Part shown: in pieces, positions 34,796-44,175 of the stretch
Layout: each line of letters starts with the position of its first letter
How positions within the stretch are numbered: the first letter of the stretch is position 1
Source: an uncultured Christensenella sp.
GTDB taxonomy: Bacteria > Bacillota > Clostridia > Christensenellales > UBA3700
Assembly (NCBI GenBank): GCA_910583735.1
Contig: CAJTXS010000002.1
Location: 62,001 to 126,000 of the forward strand
Reading direction: 5' to 3'
Length of the DNA stretch: 64,000 nt
The notes under the pieces: generated by a model
Seen by the model: the letters and a program-made list of their open reading frames with translations, nothing else
Databases searched by the model: none
What the model was told of the DNA's origin: nothing
Position numbers and translations under genes: made by a program

Positions 34796-36361
34796 TCAGT
34801 AATTATCGGGCAAATCGTTTTCTATCAGCAGCGTATCTCCGTCCGTCAGTATTTGGGCAAAGAGCTTCTGCGCGTCCGCCAGCGTATCCGTCATATATAT
34901 GCGCGACTCGTCGAAAGCGTGCGCGATCAGACCGTCTTTGACTGCAAATCTTTTCGGTCCTATCAATATCGCGATGTCCGCAGTCTCCGATATCTTCTTG
35001 CCGAGGTTGTAATTGGCTTCGTATTCCGCGCTGCCCAGCTCCACAAGCCCCTGCGCTGCGACTACCTTCCTGCCGCTAAACTGCGCGAGCGTATCCAAGG
35101 CATATGCCGCGCCCTCTGGATTGCTGTTAAAGCTATCGTCTATTATCGTAATGCCCCTGCTGCCGATAACTTCCAGTCTGTGCGGGACGGGCTTAATCGC
35201 CTCTATACCCGCTACGATTTCCTTATCTTCCATGCCGATTGCAAGGCAAAGACAGGCGGCAAGACAAATATTGACGATGTTATGCCTTCCGATAAGAGCC
35301 GTCTTGCATCTATACGACTTATCCTCGAGATAAAGGTTGAATTCCGTCCCCTTGCCGCCGAGTACTATATCGTCGGCATATACTCCGCATCTGCCGTCCA
35401 CAAGATACTTGTACTCCAACGAGCACCTTTCGTATAGCTCTTGCGCTCCGCCCATACCGTTAAATACGGCGACACCATGCACCGGCAGCGACGATATCAG
35501 CTCGTACTTGGTATCCTTGATATTCTCTATATTCTTGAATGTCTGCAAGTGCTGCTCGGTTATGCCCGTAATAATCGCGCATGTAGGCTTGACTATATCG
35601 CACAGTTCCGCTATATCTCCCTTGCGCCTCGCGCCCATCTCGCATACGAATATCTGCGTATCTTCGGGCATCTCGGCTACCGCCTTGCACACCCCCATAG
35701 GCGTATTGTACGAAGACGGAGTACAGTATGACCTATAGCTCTGCGAAAGTATTGTGTTGAGTATGAACTTGACGCTCGTCTTACCCATACTTCCCGTAAT
35801 GCCTATCTTGACCAAGCCCTGCCGAGCTGCGATATTTCGCTTGCACTCGCGGATATATTTTTTTCTGACAGCGCGCTCTATAGGCGACATGATCGCAAGA
35901 GACAGCCATAGCAAAGGCAGCGTAAGCAGAGCCGTCATGGGAATAAATATAAATCTCCAGCTAATCACCGAGTATATCGCATCGCCTGCGGCGCACACCG
36001 CGACGCAAGCAAGACAAGTCAAGACAAAATACGCCGATATCAGCCTTATACATCTGCCCGTGAGCGCGAGTTGCTTCTTGACTTTCTTGGAATATTCCAC
36101 GATGCAAAAGCAGACATCCGCCACTACGCACTCCACGGGCACTATCCACTCGAGCGCTTGCACGGATGTAAGATAAGCTATCACATATGCTATTACAGCC
36201 ACGCACCACTTGGCCATGACTAAATATAAAATATTGGTATAATAACCGGTGATTTTAGGCGTGACACACGCCCTATAACTCTCTAATTGAGTATAATTGA
36301 CTAATCTAAGTCCTATCGCGGTCGTCAAAATCGCCGCAATTACAGCCACACCCCACAGCAT
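34796..36361 (-). CDS. murF: MurF-like UDP-MurNAc-peptide ligase with N-terminal membrane domain
   Basis: A 521-residue protein. Residues 1-160 hold about five membrane helices in place of the normal MurF N-terminal substrate-binding domain. The Mur ligase core starts at about 180: P-loop GITGSMGKTS (190-196), FVCEMGARRKGDIAELCDI, HLQTFKNIENIKDTKYEL, GRHNIVNI and DDSFNSNPEGAAYALDTL. MurF adds D-Ala-D-Ala to the UDP-MurNAc-tripeptide. The ddl gene follows 15 bases later, supporting this substrate. Membrane anchoring of the step is the odd feature. Confidence 0.87.
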   Translation of the reverse strand: MLWGVAVIAAILTTAIGLRLVNYTQLESYRACVTPKITGYYTNILYLVMAKWCVAVIAYVIAYLTSVQALEWIVPVECVVADVCFCIVEYSKKVKKQLALTGRCIRLISAYFVLTCLACVAVCAAGDAIYSVISWRFIFIPMTALLTLPLLWLSLAIMSPIERAVRKKYIRECKRNIAARQGLVKIGITGSMGKTSVKFILNTILSQSYRSYCTPSSYNTPMGVCKAVAEMPEDTQIFVCEMGARRKGDIAELCDIVKPTCAIITGITEQHLQTFKNIENIKDTKYELISSLPVHGVAVFNGMGGAQELYERCSLEYKYLVDGRCGVYADDIVLGGKGTEFNLYLEDKSYRCKTALIGRHNIVNICLAACLCLAIGMEDKEIVAGIEAIKPVPHRLEVIGSRGITIIDDSFNSNPEGAAYALDTLAQFSGRKVVAAQGLVELGSAEYEANYNLGKKISETADIAILIGPKRFAVKDGLIAHAFDESRIYMTDTLADAQKLFAQILTDGDTLLIENDLPDNY

Positions 36362-36387
36362 AAAATATACCTCCGAGCCCTAAGGCG

Positions 36388-36415
36388 CGGCGTATATTAT
36401 CCGAAATATACGCCG
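36388..36415. repeat. Perfect 11-bp inverted repeat at the hydrolase/murF junction
   Basis: CGGCGTATATT (36388-36398) and AATATACGCCG (36405-36415) with a 6-base loop. It covers the last codons and stop of the hydrolase. No T-run follows, so it more likely shapes message stability or relative expression than ends transcription. Confidence 0.6.
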
Positions 36416-37095
36416 TTGAGGAATGCTCTCAACTGCGAAATAAATGCCTTGTGACTGTCGATATATGCGTAGTGACCGCCGTCTATAACGACGAGCTTAG
36501 AGCCGCTTATACCTCTTGACAGCCTTTTGGCCATATACATCGGAGTATCCTTATCCCTCTTGCCCCATACTATGAGCGTAGGCGCATTAATGTGTCTTAA
36601 CTCCTCTTCCTGATAGGTGTGGATTACGTTGATAAATGTCTTGCGCATATTGGGTTTAAGCGCGCGATAATCGCTCGAGCCGCAAGATTGAGTACTCATA
36701 TGCAGCGCTTTTCTCAGCTTAAATTTAACTTTTCTGATAATCTTCTTTAATGTAAGGCGCGGCTTCATGCCCGCGCTGTCCACCAGCACGACGGACTTGA
36801 CCTTATCGCATGTCGAGGCAAGGCGAATCGCCACCCTTCCGCCGAAGGAGTGTCCTATTACCGTCACGTCGTCCATGCCGAGCGCATCGATTATCTCCAT
36901 CGCACCGTCGCAATAATCTTGCAAGGTATAATCTCTGTCCGCGGGCGTATTGCCGAAGCCGTACATATCTACGGATACGCATCTGTATGTATCCGACAGG
37001 TTGACCGCCGCCGCCTTAAACGATACTATGCTGCCGCCCCAACCGTGTAAAAAAAGCAGATTGTGACCTCTGCCGCTATCTTCATAATTATAAAT
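36397..37095 (-). CDS. Alpha/beta hydrolase, apparent ATT start codon
   Basis: From the first ATG (36966) only 189 residues would remain and the oxyanion strand would be lost. The same frame upstream encodes YNYEDSGRGHNLLFLHGWGG, exactly the normal family N-terminus, and GGAGG lies 8 bases before an ATT at 37095, with no ATG, GTG or TTG available. The full protein has 232 residues: oxyanion HGWGG, nucleophile GHSFGG, acid WGKRDKDTP, base GGHYAYID. Substrate unknown. It sits between rimI and murF in the same direction. Confidence 0.85.
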   Translation of the reverse strand: MYNYEDSGRGHNLLFLHGWGGSIVSFKAAAVNLSDTYRCVSVDMYGFGNTPADRDYTLQDYCDGAMEIIDALGMDDVTVIGHSFGGRVAIRLASTCDKVKSVVLVDSAGMKPRLTLKKIIRKVKFKLRKALHMSTQSCGSSDYRALKPNMRKTFINVIHTYQEEELRHINAPTLIVWGKRDKDTPMYMAKRLSRGISGSKLVVIDGGHYAYIDSHKAFISQLRAFLNGVYFG

Positions 37096-37140
37096 GGGTA
37101 TTACCTCCGCGAGTTTACTGCCCTGTTCTCTACCGCAATG

Positions 37141-37581
37141 CTACATGCTCTTGGTGTAAAGAATCGCGTCCGAGGTATTGTCGTAATACTTTTTTCTCAC
37201 TCCGCACTTGACGAAGCCGTGCTTCTCATACAGGCTAATAGCGGGCATATTGCCGTCTCTAACTTCCAGATTGATCGCGGAGACGCCGCGCCGCGCGCAT
37301 TGCTCGGTCATGTCGCCGATCAAGGAGCCGCCTATGCCTTGCCTTCTGTAGTCCTCGCATACGGCGATATTATTGATATCAGCGACATCCTCTACATAGT
37401 AGAAGCTGTAGTATCCCACTATCGTATCGCCGATACAAGCTACCCTCGCCACGGCGGAATTGCTATTAACAAGCGATGTAATCGAGCGCTCCGACCAAGG
37501 CGTGTCGATACACTTCCTCTCTATCTCGGCTACGCGGCTCGCATCGCCGATACGCATATCGCGTATCTCAATCGCCGTCAT
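37141..37581 (-). CDS. rimI: Ribosomal-protein-alanine N-acetyltransferase family (RimI)
   Basis: A 146-residue GNAT enzyme; start set at 37581 (MTAIEIRDMRIGDASRVAEI), because a longer frame has 46 residues of unrelated basic sequence. The acetyl-CoA loop is YRRQGIGGSLI, and NLEVRDGNMPAISLYEKHGF is the RimI signature. It acetylates the N-terminus of ribosomal protein bS18 or acts more broadly. It overlaps tsaB by 14 bases, the standard tsaE-tsaB-rimI order. Confidence 0.92.
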   Translation of the reverse strand: MTAIEIRDMRIGDASRVAEIERKCIDTPWSERSITSLVNSNSAVARVACIGDTIVGYYSFYYVEDVADINNIAVCEDYRRQGIGGSLIGDMTEQCARRGVSAINLEVRDGNMPAISLYEKHGFVKCGVRKKYYDNTSDAILYTKSM

Positions 37582-38146
37582 ACATCCTCTCTGCCTGCGA
37601 CTTCTTAAGATACAGCGGCACAAGCGTATTGTCTCCGCGCTCTCTCGCAAGACGGCGCGCAGTATATGCAAGATTGAATACGTCCGACTTACCGTCGAAG
37701 TATACGACTTCGCCCTCATCGGCGTCGAGTTGCTCCTGCGTCATCACCTTGCACTCAAGCATATTCATAGCGTCGCCCGCAAATACAGCGGCGTAATATT
37801 CGCCGTTGCGGCACTTCTCCGCGACGATAAATCTATCGCCCGTAATATTATATGCCGCTGCCTGCAAAGTGTTAATAGCAATCAATCTGCATCCTACGGC
37901 GTCCGCTATAGCCTTAGCCGTGGCTATGCCTATCCTTATACCGGTAAAAGAACCGGGACCGACCGCGCATGCAACGGCGTCGATATCTTTTATCTCTGCG
38001 CCCGCCTGCGTCAATACTCCGTCTATAAAGGGAATAATCAAGCCGTTATTGCGCACTCCGCCGCCGCGCTTGAATATTACGTCCTCGCCCGAGTCGAGCG
38101 CTACTACCATGTCGCTGCCCGCGCACTCTATAATCAATGTATTCAT
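37568..38146 (-). CDS. tsaB: tRNA t6A synthesis protein TsaB
   Basis: A 192-residue ASKHA-fold protein. CAVGPGSFTGIRIGIATAKAI is the family signature. It forms a complex with TsaD and TsaE to make threonylcarbamoyl-adenosine at tRNA position 37. tsaE is immediately upstream; tsaD is not in this window. Confidence 0.95.
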   Translation of the reverse strand: MNTLIIECAGSDMVVALDSGEDVIFKRGGGVRNNGLIIPFIDGVLTQAGAEIKDIDAVACAVGPGSFTGIRIGIATAKAIADAVGCRLIAINTLQAAAYNITGDRFIVAEKCRNGEYYAAVFAGDAMNMLECKVMTQEQLDADEGEVVYFDGKSDVFNLAYTARRLARERGDNTLVPLYLKKSQAERMYDGD

Positions 38147-38188
38147 TATCCTCTCCGCTTTAACTTAAAGCCGTATGCCGCTTATCTT

Positions 38189-38632
38189 TCAGCTTAAACT
38201 CTCGATATCTTTAAGCGACGACTCGTCTATCCCCTCTATAGAGACGAGCCTATCTCCCGTATCGCTTACCTCTATATCGATTGAGATAGGCTTAGCTATG
38301 CCTGTGAATTTATTCCACTCTATCACGCATACTCCGCCCGCGTACAAATATTCCTCGAGACCGAGCTCATACAACTCGTCTTCATCGCATGCCCTGTACA
38401 TATCGAAGTGATAGAGATTAAAATTGTCGCCTTTATAGCTCTTCATAAAAGTAAAGGTGGGCGACGTAACAGTCTCTTTTACGCCCAAAGCCTTAGCAAG
38501 ACACTTGGCAAACGCCGTCTTGCCCGCGCCGAGACGACCGCCGAGCAGTATAATCTCTCCGCCTTTAATACTCGCCGCGACAGAGCGAGCAAGCCTGTCC
38601 GTGTCACTAATGCTGCGTGAAATAAATTTCAT
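38189..38632 (-). CDS. tsaE: tRNA t6A synthesis ATPase TsaE
   Basis: A 147-residue P-loop ATPase: GGRLGAGKTAFAKCLAKALG is Walker A, TSPTFTFMKSY the switch region, LYHFDMYR and IEWNKF the later blocks. It works with TsaB and TsaD in t6A formation. First gene of the minus run; it is divergent from the FMN riboswitch and ribU. Confidence 0.95.
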   Translation of the reverse strand: MKFISRSISDTDRLARSVAASIKGGEIILLGGRLGAGKTAFAKCLAKALGVKETVTSPTFTFMKSYKGDNFNLYHFDMYRACDEDELYELGLEEYLYAGGVCVIEWNKFTGIAKPISIDIEVSDTGDRLVSIEGIDESSLKDIESLS

Positions 38633-38650
38633 AAATCAATTATAATATAC

Positions 38651-38680
38651 TTGACATAGGCTTTGCAATTATTTAATAAT
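38651..38680 (+). promoter_or_regulatory. Promoter of the riboswitch-ribU transcript
   Basis: TTGACA at 38651-38656 and TAATAAT at 38674-38680 (17-base spacer), directly before the riboswitch. Confidence 0.75.
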
Positions 38681-38687
38681 GTATTCA

Positions 38688-38800
38688 ATCTTTGAGGTCG
38701 AGTGTAATTCTCAGCCGGCGGTATAGTCCGCAAACGTCTTAACAGACGCCGAGCAGGTGAAATTCCTGCGCCGACGGTAACAGTCCGGATAGGAAAGGAG
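38688..38800 (+). promoter_or_regulatory. FMN riboswitch (RFN element)
   Basis: Conserved RFN blocks are present in order: CCGGCGGTATAGTCCGC (38715-38731), GCAGGTGAAATTCCTGC (38753-38769) and CCGACGGTAACAGTCCGGAT (38771-38790). The 3' edge GGAAAGGAGC contains the ribU Shine-Dalgarno sequence and can pair with CTTT near 38690, so FMN binding probably blocks translation. No terminator hairpin is seen between aptamer and ATG. Confidence 0.93.
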
Positions 38801-38804
38801 CATT

Positions 38805-39602
38805 ATGAAAAAAGTATTTCGTTTCAACGCGCGCTATTTGGCGTGGACTGCCGTATTTGCGGCGCTTGCTACAGCACTTCAGTTTATAGAATTCGGATTG
38901 CCGATAGTCCCCGCTTTTCTTAAATTGGACTTCTCCGAAATGCCCGCCCTTGTCGCGGGATACGCGCTCGGTCCCGTCTCCGGCGTTATAGTGTGTCTAA
39001 TCAAGAATTTGATTACTCTATCCACATCTTACTCCGGCGGCGTGGGCGAGCTGTCCAACTTTATACTCGGCGTGCTATTCGTAGTCCCCGCGTCGCTGAT
39101 CTACAAGTATAAGCGCAGCCGTCTCGGTGCGCTGATCGGCGCAATTACGGGTATGGTAATAGCTTCCTTTACCAGCGTACTTACCAATTACTACATAGTC
39201 TACCCCGTATATTACAACATAATGGACGAGGCGACGATACTCAACATGTACAGCGCAATATATCCCGATACGAGGACGATACTTCGCGCGTTGTTCATAT
39301 TCAATCTGCCCTTCACGGCAGGCAAGTTCATTGTAGACAGTATAATCACATTCATACTCTACAAGCGTCTGTCCTACTTTATCAAGAACGGCTTCCGTAT
39401 ACGTAAGCGCAAGCGCGCAGCAGACGAGGCGGATTTAGACACAGCGGATGAGTCAACCCCTATCGAGGACGACGGCGACAGCCAATCCGCAGCCGCACCC
39501 AATGTATATGTCGACCCTTCCGAGCATGACACCCCCGTCGTAGTATACAGCGAGCAGCCAAGCGTCGCGGATGACAATAAGAATAAGGATAAGTCCGAAT
39601 AG
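38805..39602 (+). CDS. ribU: ECF riboflavin transporter substrate-binding subunit RibU
   Basis: A 265-residue protein with about six membrane helices; the FMN riboswitch upstream fixes the substrate as riboflavin. FLKLDFSEMPALVAGYALGP and GGVGELSNFILG are typical of RibU. It needs the shared ECF module (EcfA1/A2/T), not in this window. The last 60 residues form a long acidic, disordered tail (many Asp/Glu/Ser) beyond the usual length of about 200. Confidence 0.93.
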   Translation: MKKVFRFNARYLAWTAVFAALATALQFIEFGLPIVPAFLKLDFSEMPALVAGYALGPVSGVIVCLIKNLITLSTSYSGGVGELSNFILGVLFVVPASLIYKYKRSRLGALIGAITGMVIASFTSVLTNYYIVYPVYYNIMDEATILNMYSAIYPDTRTILRALFIFNLPFTAGKFIVDSIITFILYKRLSYFIKNGFRIRKRKRAADEADLDTADESTPIEDDGDSQSAAAPNVYVDPSEHDTPVVVYSEQPSVADDNKNKDKSE

Positions 39603-40035
39603 TAAGATTGCTATAATAATTTATATGTATTATAAGCTAACGCGTTGCACCGGTAATTAGACCGCTCTGCCACTCGGACATACTTAGCCCGCAATGCTTA
39701 CCGACTGGTTTAATGTATTGCCAAAATAAACAACTACGGCGACTGAAGTAACAAATATTGCAATATTCAGTTCGCAATTTATAAGTATATTTATAGTAAT
39801 ATCGACGCAGATATTATAAAATAGCGAAGGTCTACATATCTGCCGTCTCGCAATATGTTATGCTCCAATGCGCGATTGATGTATGCTTATTCGGCAATAA
39901 ATTGTGTAAAACATAGCTAAAATAAAAGTTACAATATAGACTTTTTATGATATTATCATAGCAATGCGGTCTACTCTGTTGACAAGCAATCGATAACAGC
40001 GTCTAAAACTAAACCCTATTGAAACAATTTAATAT
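39603..40035. other. Gap with a possible tRNA-derived fragment
   Basis: No gene is convincing. On the minus strand at 39639-39690 lies TGTCCGAGTGGCAGAGCGG followed by TCTAATTACCGGTGCAA, which resembles the 5' half (D-arm) of a tRNA of the Ser/Leu class. The 3' half with the T-arm (GGTTCGAATCC) is missing, so it is not a working tRNA. The rest is AT-rich. Confidence 0.35.
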
Positions 40036-40065
40036 AAATAAGAGCGGTAAATACCGCTCTTATTT
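40036..40065 (-). terminator. Hairpin terminator of the YhcN-like gene
   Basis: AAATAAGAGCGGTA and TACCGCTCTTATTT (40036-40049 and 40052-40065) form a long near-palindromic stem 13 bases after the stop of the minus-strand gene; a T-rich stretch follows on that strand. Confidence 0.75.
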
Positions 40066-40078
40066 ACTCTCTGCCGCT

Positions 40079-40426
40079 CTACTTCCTCTTGAGCGCGCTC
40101 TCGATAAGCGCTGCGGCTTCGCTCTCCGACATGCCCATAGATGCAGCTTTCTTCGCCTTATAGAAAAGGTCGCTGTCCGAGCAGACGGTTACGCTCGCAT
40201 ATCCGAACTTTGCCTTGACATCCTCTGCGAGCTTGTTCTTGAATTCCGTATATTGCGACCTTGTAAAAAAGGGCTGCGTCTGAACCGCGACAAGCACCTC
40301 GTCGCCGTAAATCACGCAATATGCGGAATTGACGCTTTCGTAAGCGCAGACATATTCGTTGAGTTCCGCGCTGACGGGAGTAAACGCCGTTGCTACGGCG
40401 CAGATACAAGTAATAATAGTATTCAT
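40079..40426 (-). CDS. Small secreted protein, YhcN/YlaJ-like
   Basis: A 115-residue protein with a hydrophobic N-terminus (residues 2-19) that looks like a weak signal peptide. The rest, SAYCVIYGDEVLVAVQTQPF then a helix and YASVTVCSDSDLFYKAKKAA, follows the YhcN/YlaJ spore lipoprotein pattern (beta strand, VAV, helix, V-T-x-D). No lipobox is clear. The assignment is by pattern and moderate. Confidence 0.5.
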   Translation of the reverse strand: MNTIITCICAVATAFTPVSAELNEYVCAYESVNSAYCVIYGDEVLVAVQTQPFFTRSQYTEFKNKLAEDVKAKFGYASVTVCSDSDLFYKAKKAASMGMSESEAAALIESALKRK

Positions 40427-40549
40427 ACTATATTTATTGCACTTGCGAAATTATTTATACAATACGTCATTACTTATCAATATATTAATTAGGCTTCATA
40501 CTCAGGCGCCTAATCTTACGGAAAACAGCGCGCCGCGCGCGGAAAATAT

Positions 40550-41731
40550 CTACTTATTATAATACTGTTGAGCCTGCTCGGTAAGGTAATACATCTTACC
40601 GCCTTTAGCTGCGACATGCGAGTATGCTCTGTCCAAGCATGCGGCAAATCCCGCGTTAAAATCCCGCTTAATTAACGCTCTTAAATCTTCTACGCCATCG
40701 TAATTTCTACCTGACTCCAATGCGTCGGCGCAATATATCAACTTCTCCATATCGCTCATATCGGGCTTAGCCGTACAGTGGTAACGGATTGCGTCCAGTA
40801 TCTGCTCATCCTCTATACCGAAGAGCTCTTTTGCTATTATTGCGCCTGCAAATTGATGCTCGACTGGCTTACCCACGGCGTCGCTCGGCGCAAGCGACCT
40901 ATCGTACTCCACTACCTGCTCCACAGTCTGCCTATCCTCGAAATCGGCGTCGGGAGCAAGCGGTCTCATGCTTTTGAGTATATCGAATTGCGACGAGCCC
41001 TTGCCGCAGTCGTGCAGAAGCGCAGCTGTAAAGACCTTATCGTAATCAAGATTAAGTTTGCAATAATAATTGAGCTCTACGGCGCACTCGCATGTCCGCA
41101 AGCTGTGCTCGTATCTTGCAGGTTTGACATGCAGTCTCAGCTCCGACTTAATCGCGTCGTACTTATCGTACAATCGGTTGCAGGCGATATAATCGGCAAC
41201 CTTCTCAGGCACGTCGCGATAGATGCCCAGCATTGCCGCATATCTTATCAATGTGGACGATATGTCGCGGGGCGTGTAATCCATCACGGTTATCTTTGCG
41301 CCCCTGTCTTCCCAATACCTCTTGGCATCAATAAGCCTGTTATAGTCGTCGCCCCTTATAAACACAGTCAGCGGACATATCTTAATAACGCGCTCTGGTC
41401 TGCTCCACTTGTGCAGATTAATCAGGCTGTCCCCGCCTATCACGTAATCTATATCGCCGTACTTCTCCTTAATTATGGGTAAAATGTCCGCGGAATAGCG
41501 CAACTGCGTCCTAAGCTCCGTATCGTCAACGACAATGCGCTCCTCGCCCGCGATTGCTGCCTTAAGCATAGCGAGCCTTACCTCGCCGTCCGTGCCGCAA
41601 CTCTTATGCGGAGGATTGCCCGAGATCAAAGCTATTACCCTATCGTATCCGCAGTCAAGCAGATGACGCATCATGGATAAATGTTCTGTGTGCGGAGGAT
41701 CGAAAGTGCCTCCGAATACGGCGTATTTCAT
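40550..41731 (-). CDS. nadD: NadD-YqeK fusion: nicotinate-nucleotide adenylyltransferase plus HD-domain Ap4A hydrolase
   Basis: A 393-residue two-domain protein. Residues 1-190 are NadD: FGGTFDPPHTEHL (the H-x-G-H motif reads H-T-E-H), SGNPPHK, VIGGDSLINLHKW and ISSTLIR; it makes deamido-NAD. Residues about 195-390 are a YqeK-type HD hydrolase: RYEHSLRTCECAVEL, ALLHDCGKG, EHQFAGAIIAKELFGI and KLIYCADALE; YqeK cuts Ap4A into two ADP. The two are usually neighbouring separate genes (nadD-yqeK) after obg and yhbY; here they are fused with no stop between. Confidence 0.9.
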   Translation of the reverse strand: MKYAVFGGTFDPPHTEHLSMMRHLLDCGYDRVIALISGNPPHKSCGTDGEVRLAMLKAAIAGEERIVVDDTELRTQLRYSADILPIIKEKYGDIDYVIGGDSLINLHKWSRPERVIKICPLTVFIRGDDYNRLIDAKRYWEDRGAKITVMDYTPRDISSTLIRYAAMLGIYRDVPEKVADYIACNRLYDKYDAIKSELRLHVKPARYEHSLRTCECAVELNYYCKLNLDYDKVFTAALLHDCGKGSSQFDILKSMRPLAPDADFEDRQTVEQVVEYDRSLAPSDAVGKPVEHQFAGAIIAKELFGIEDEQILDAIRYHCTAKPDMSDMEKLIYCADALESGRNYDGVEDLRALIKRDFNAGFAACLDRAYSHVAAKGGKMYYLTEQAQQYYNK

Positions 41732-41816
41732 AATATTATTATATCTTATAAGTCGTATAACTTACAATTATTTAGCCTCAAGGTATAATTTTATACTGCC
41801 TGTCAATAAATCATTT

Positions 41817-42605
41817 ATGAACAAAGTAGCCGATTTTCTGCTTATACAAGCAATATCTTTCCTCTTGACGCTGATGATAGCGTCTTATTGCGGAGTGGGT
41901 ATTGCGCTCAGCCTGCTGATTGCCTTAGCCGTAATGATCTTCCTGGGACTGTCCGTCAATATAATCGCATCTGTAAGAGGCGATAAATACATCTCTTACG
42001 CCGACTACTGTCTGCTGTGCAGACTTAACGGAGACGAATGGCTGAGGAAGGAAGTCGCCGCGGTCATGTCGTGTAAATTTGAATGCGAAATAAGAGGAAG
42101 CGGCGTGATGTGCGGCAGCACTTATATACATGTCAACGGCAAGTTTTCCGCCGTATCGTCCGACGCGCTCGCCGCGATATACAGACAGGCAAAGTCCGAC
42201 TCTCTTACATACGTCGGAATACTTCAGATAGGCAAGGACAACCGAGCGCTGTCGCTCAGCCGCCGCATTAACGATGTCAAGATAGAATTTTTATCATTCA
42301 AAAAGTTTTATAAACTCGCCGTATTCGCAAAGCGCGTGCCCGCTGTCAAGCCTCGGCACATCAACAGGCGCAAAATTCTTATCGGCGCGCTGCCTTTTAT
42401 ATTCGGAAGGGGCAACGCGATACGCTTTGTGGTAGTGTCTCTGATACTTACATTGATGAGCTATATCACGCCCATGAAGACTTATTACCTCACGGTCGCG
42501 GCGATTGCGGCTGCCGCAGCTATATTATGCCTGATACTGCCGATATCCGCGCCCCTGAAAGAAAATATATTCAAAAGACCGCCTAAGCTGCCTCTTAATA
42601 AATAA
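41817..42605 (+). CDS. Unrecognised membrane protein inserted in the obg-nadD cluster on the opposite strand
   Basis: Start chosen at 41817 (MNKVADFLLIQ): a TATAAT at 41784-41789 lies 27 bases upstream, and a longer frame would run into nadD. The 262-residue protein has two N-terminal membrane helices (about residues 5-50), a soluble middle of about 130 residues rich in basic and aromatic residues (YADYCLLCRLNGDEWLRKEV), and two C-terminal helices. The Shine-Dalgarno sequence is poor. Stop is two bases from the end of yhbY. No domain recognised. Confidence 0.7.
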   Translation: MNKVADFLLIQAISFLLTLMIASYCGVGIALSLLIALAVMIFLGLSVNIIASVRGDKYISYADYCLLCRLNGDEWLRKEVAAVMSCKFECEIRGSGVMCGSTYIHVNGKFSAVSSDALAAIYRQAKSDSLTYVGILQIGKDNRALSLSRRINDVKIEFLSFKKFYKLAVFAKRVPAVKPRHINRRKILIGALPFIFGRGNAIRFVVVSLILTLMSYITPMKTYYLTVAAIAAAAAILCLILPISAPLKENIFKRPPKLPLNK

Positions 42606-42905
42606 TCAAAACTGTATATGCTTGATGTCTTTGCGGCTCGACCTGCGATACAGTACAGCCCTATTGCCTATAGCTTGCACGGCTACAGCGTCCAATCTCT
42701 CGGCAAGCTCTCGCAAAATGTCCTTGGCAGACGCGCCGCTGCTCGGCAATACGGATATCTTGATAAGCTCTCTGCTCTCCAAGAGGTCGCTAAGCATACC
42801 GATGGAATTGTCCGTAATTCCGTTCTTGCCGATATTGGCGCAAGGCTGCATTGTCATCGCAAGGCTTCTGAGCCGAGCGCGCTGCGCCGTAGTAATCTCC
42901 GTCAT
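42606..42905 (-). CDS. yhbY: YhbY-family RNA-binding protein (CRM domain)
   Basis: A 99-residue single CRM-domain protein: RARLRSLAMTMQPCANIGKN (usual LKxxAHxLxPVVxIGKxG), then LLESRELIKISVL and AIGNRAVLYRRS. It associates with the large ribosomal subunit precursor. It follows obgE, another 50S assembly factor, by 10 bases. Confidence 0.92.
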   Translation of the reverse strand: MTEITTAQRARLRSLAMTMQPCANIGKNGITDNSIGMLSDLLESRELIKISVLPSSGASAKDILRELAERLDAVAVQAIGNRAVLYRRSSRKDIKHIQF

Positions 42906-42915
42906 AAATACTCCT

Positions 42916-44175
<1,260 letters not shown>

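Noticed and set aside
34442..35437. 331-codon plus-strand frame over murF/ddl
   Set aside because: Covers two well-recognised genes on the other strand; composition is that of a codon-bias shadow.
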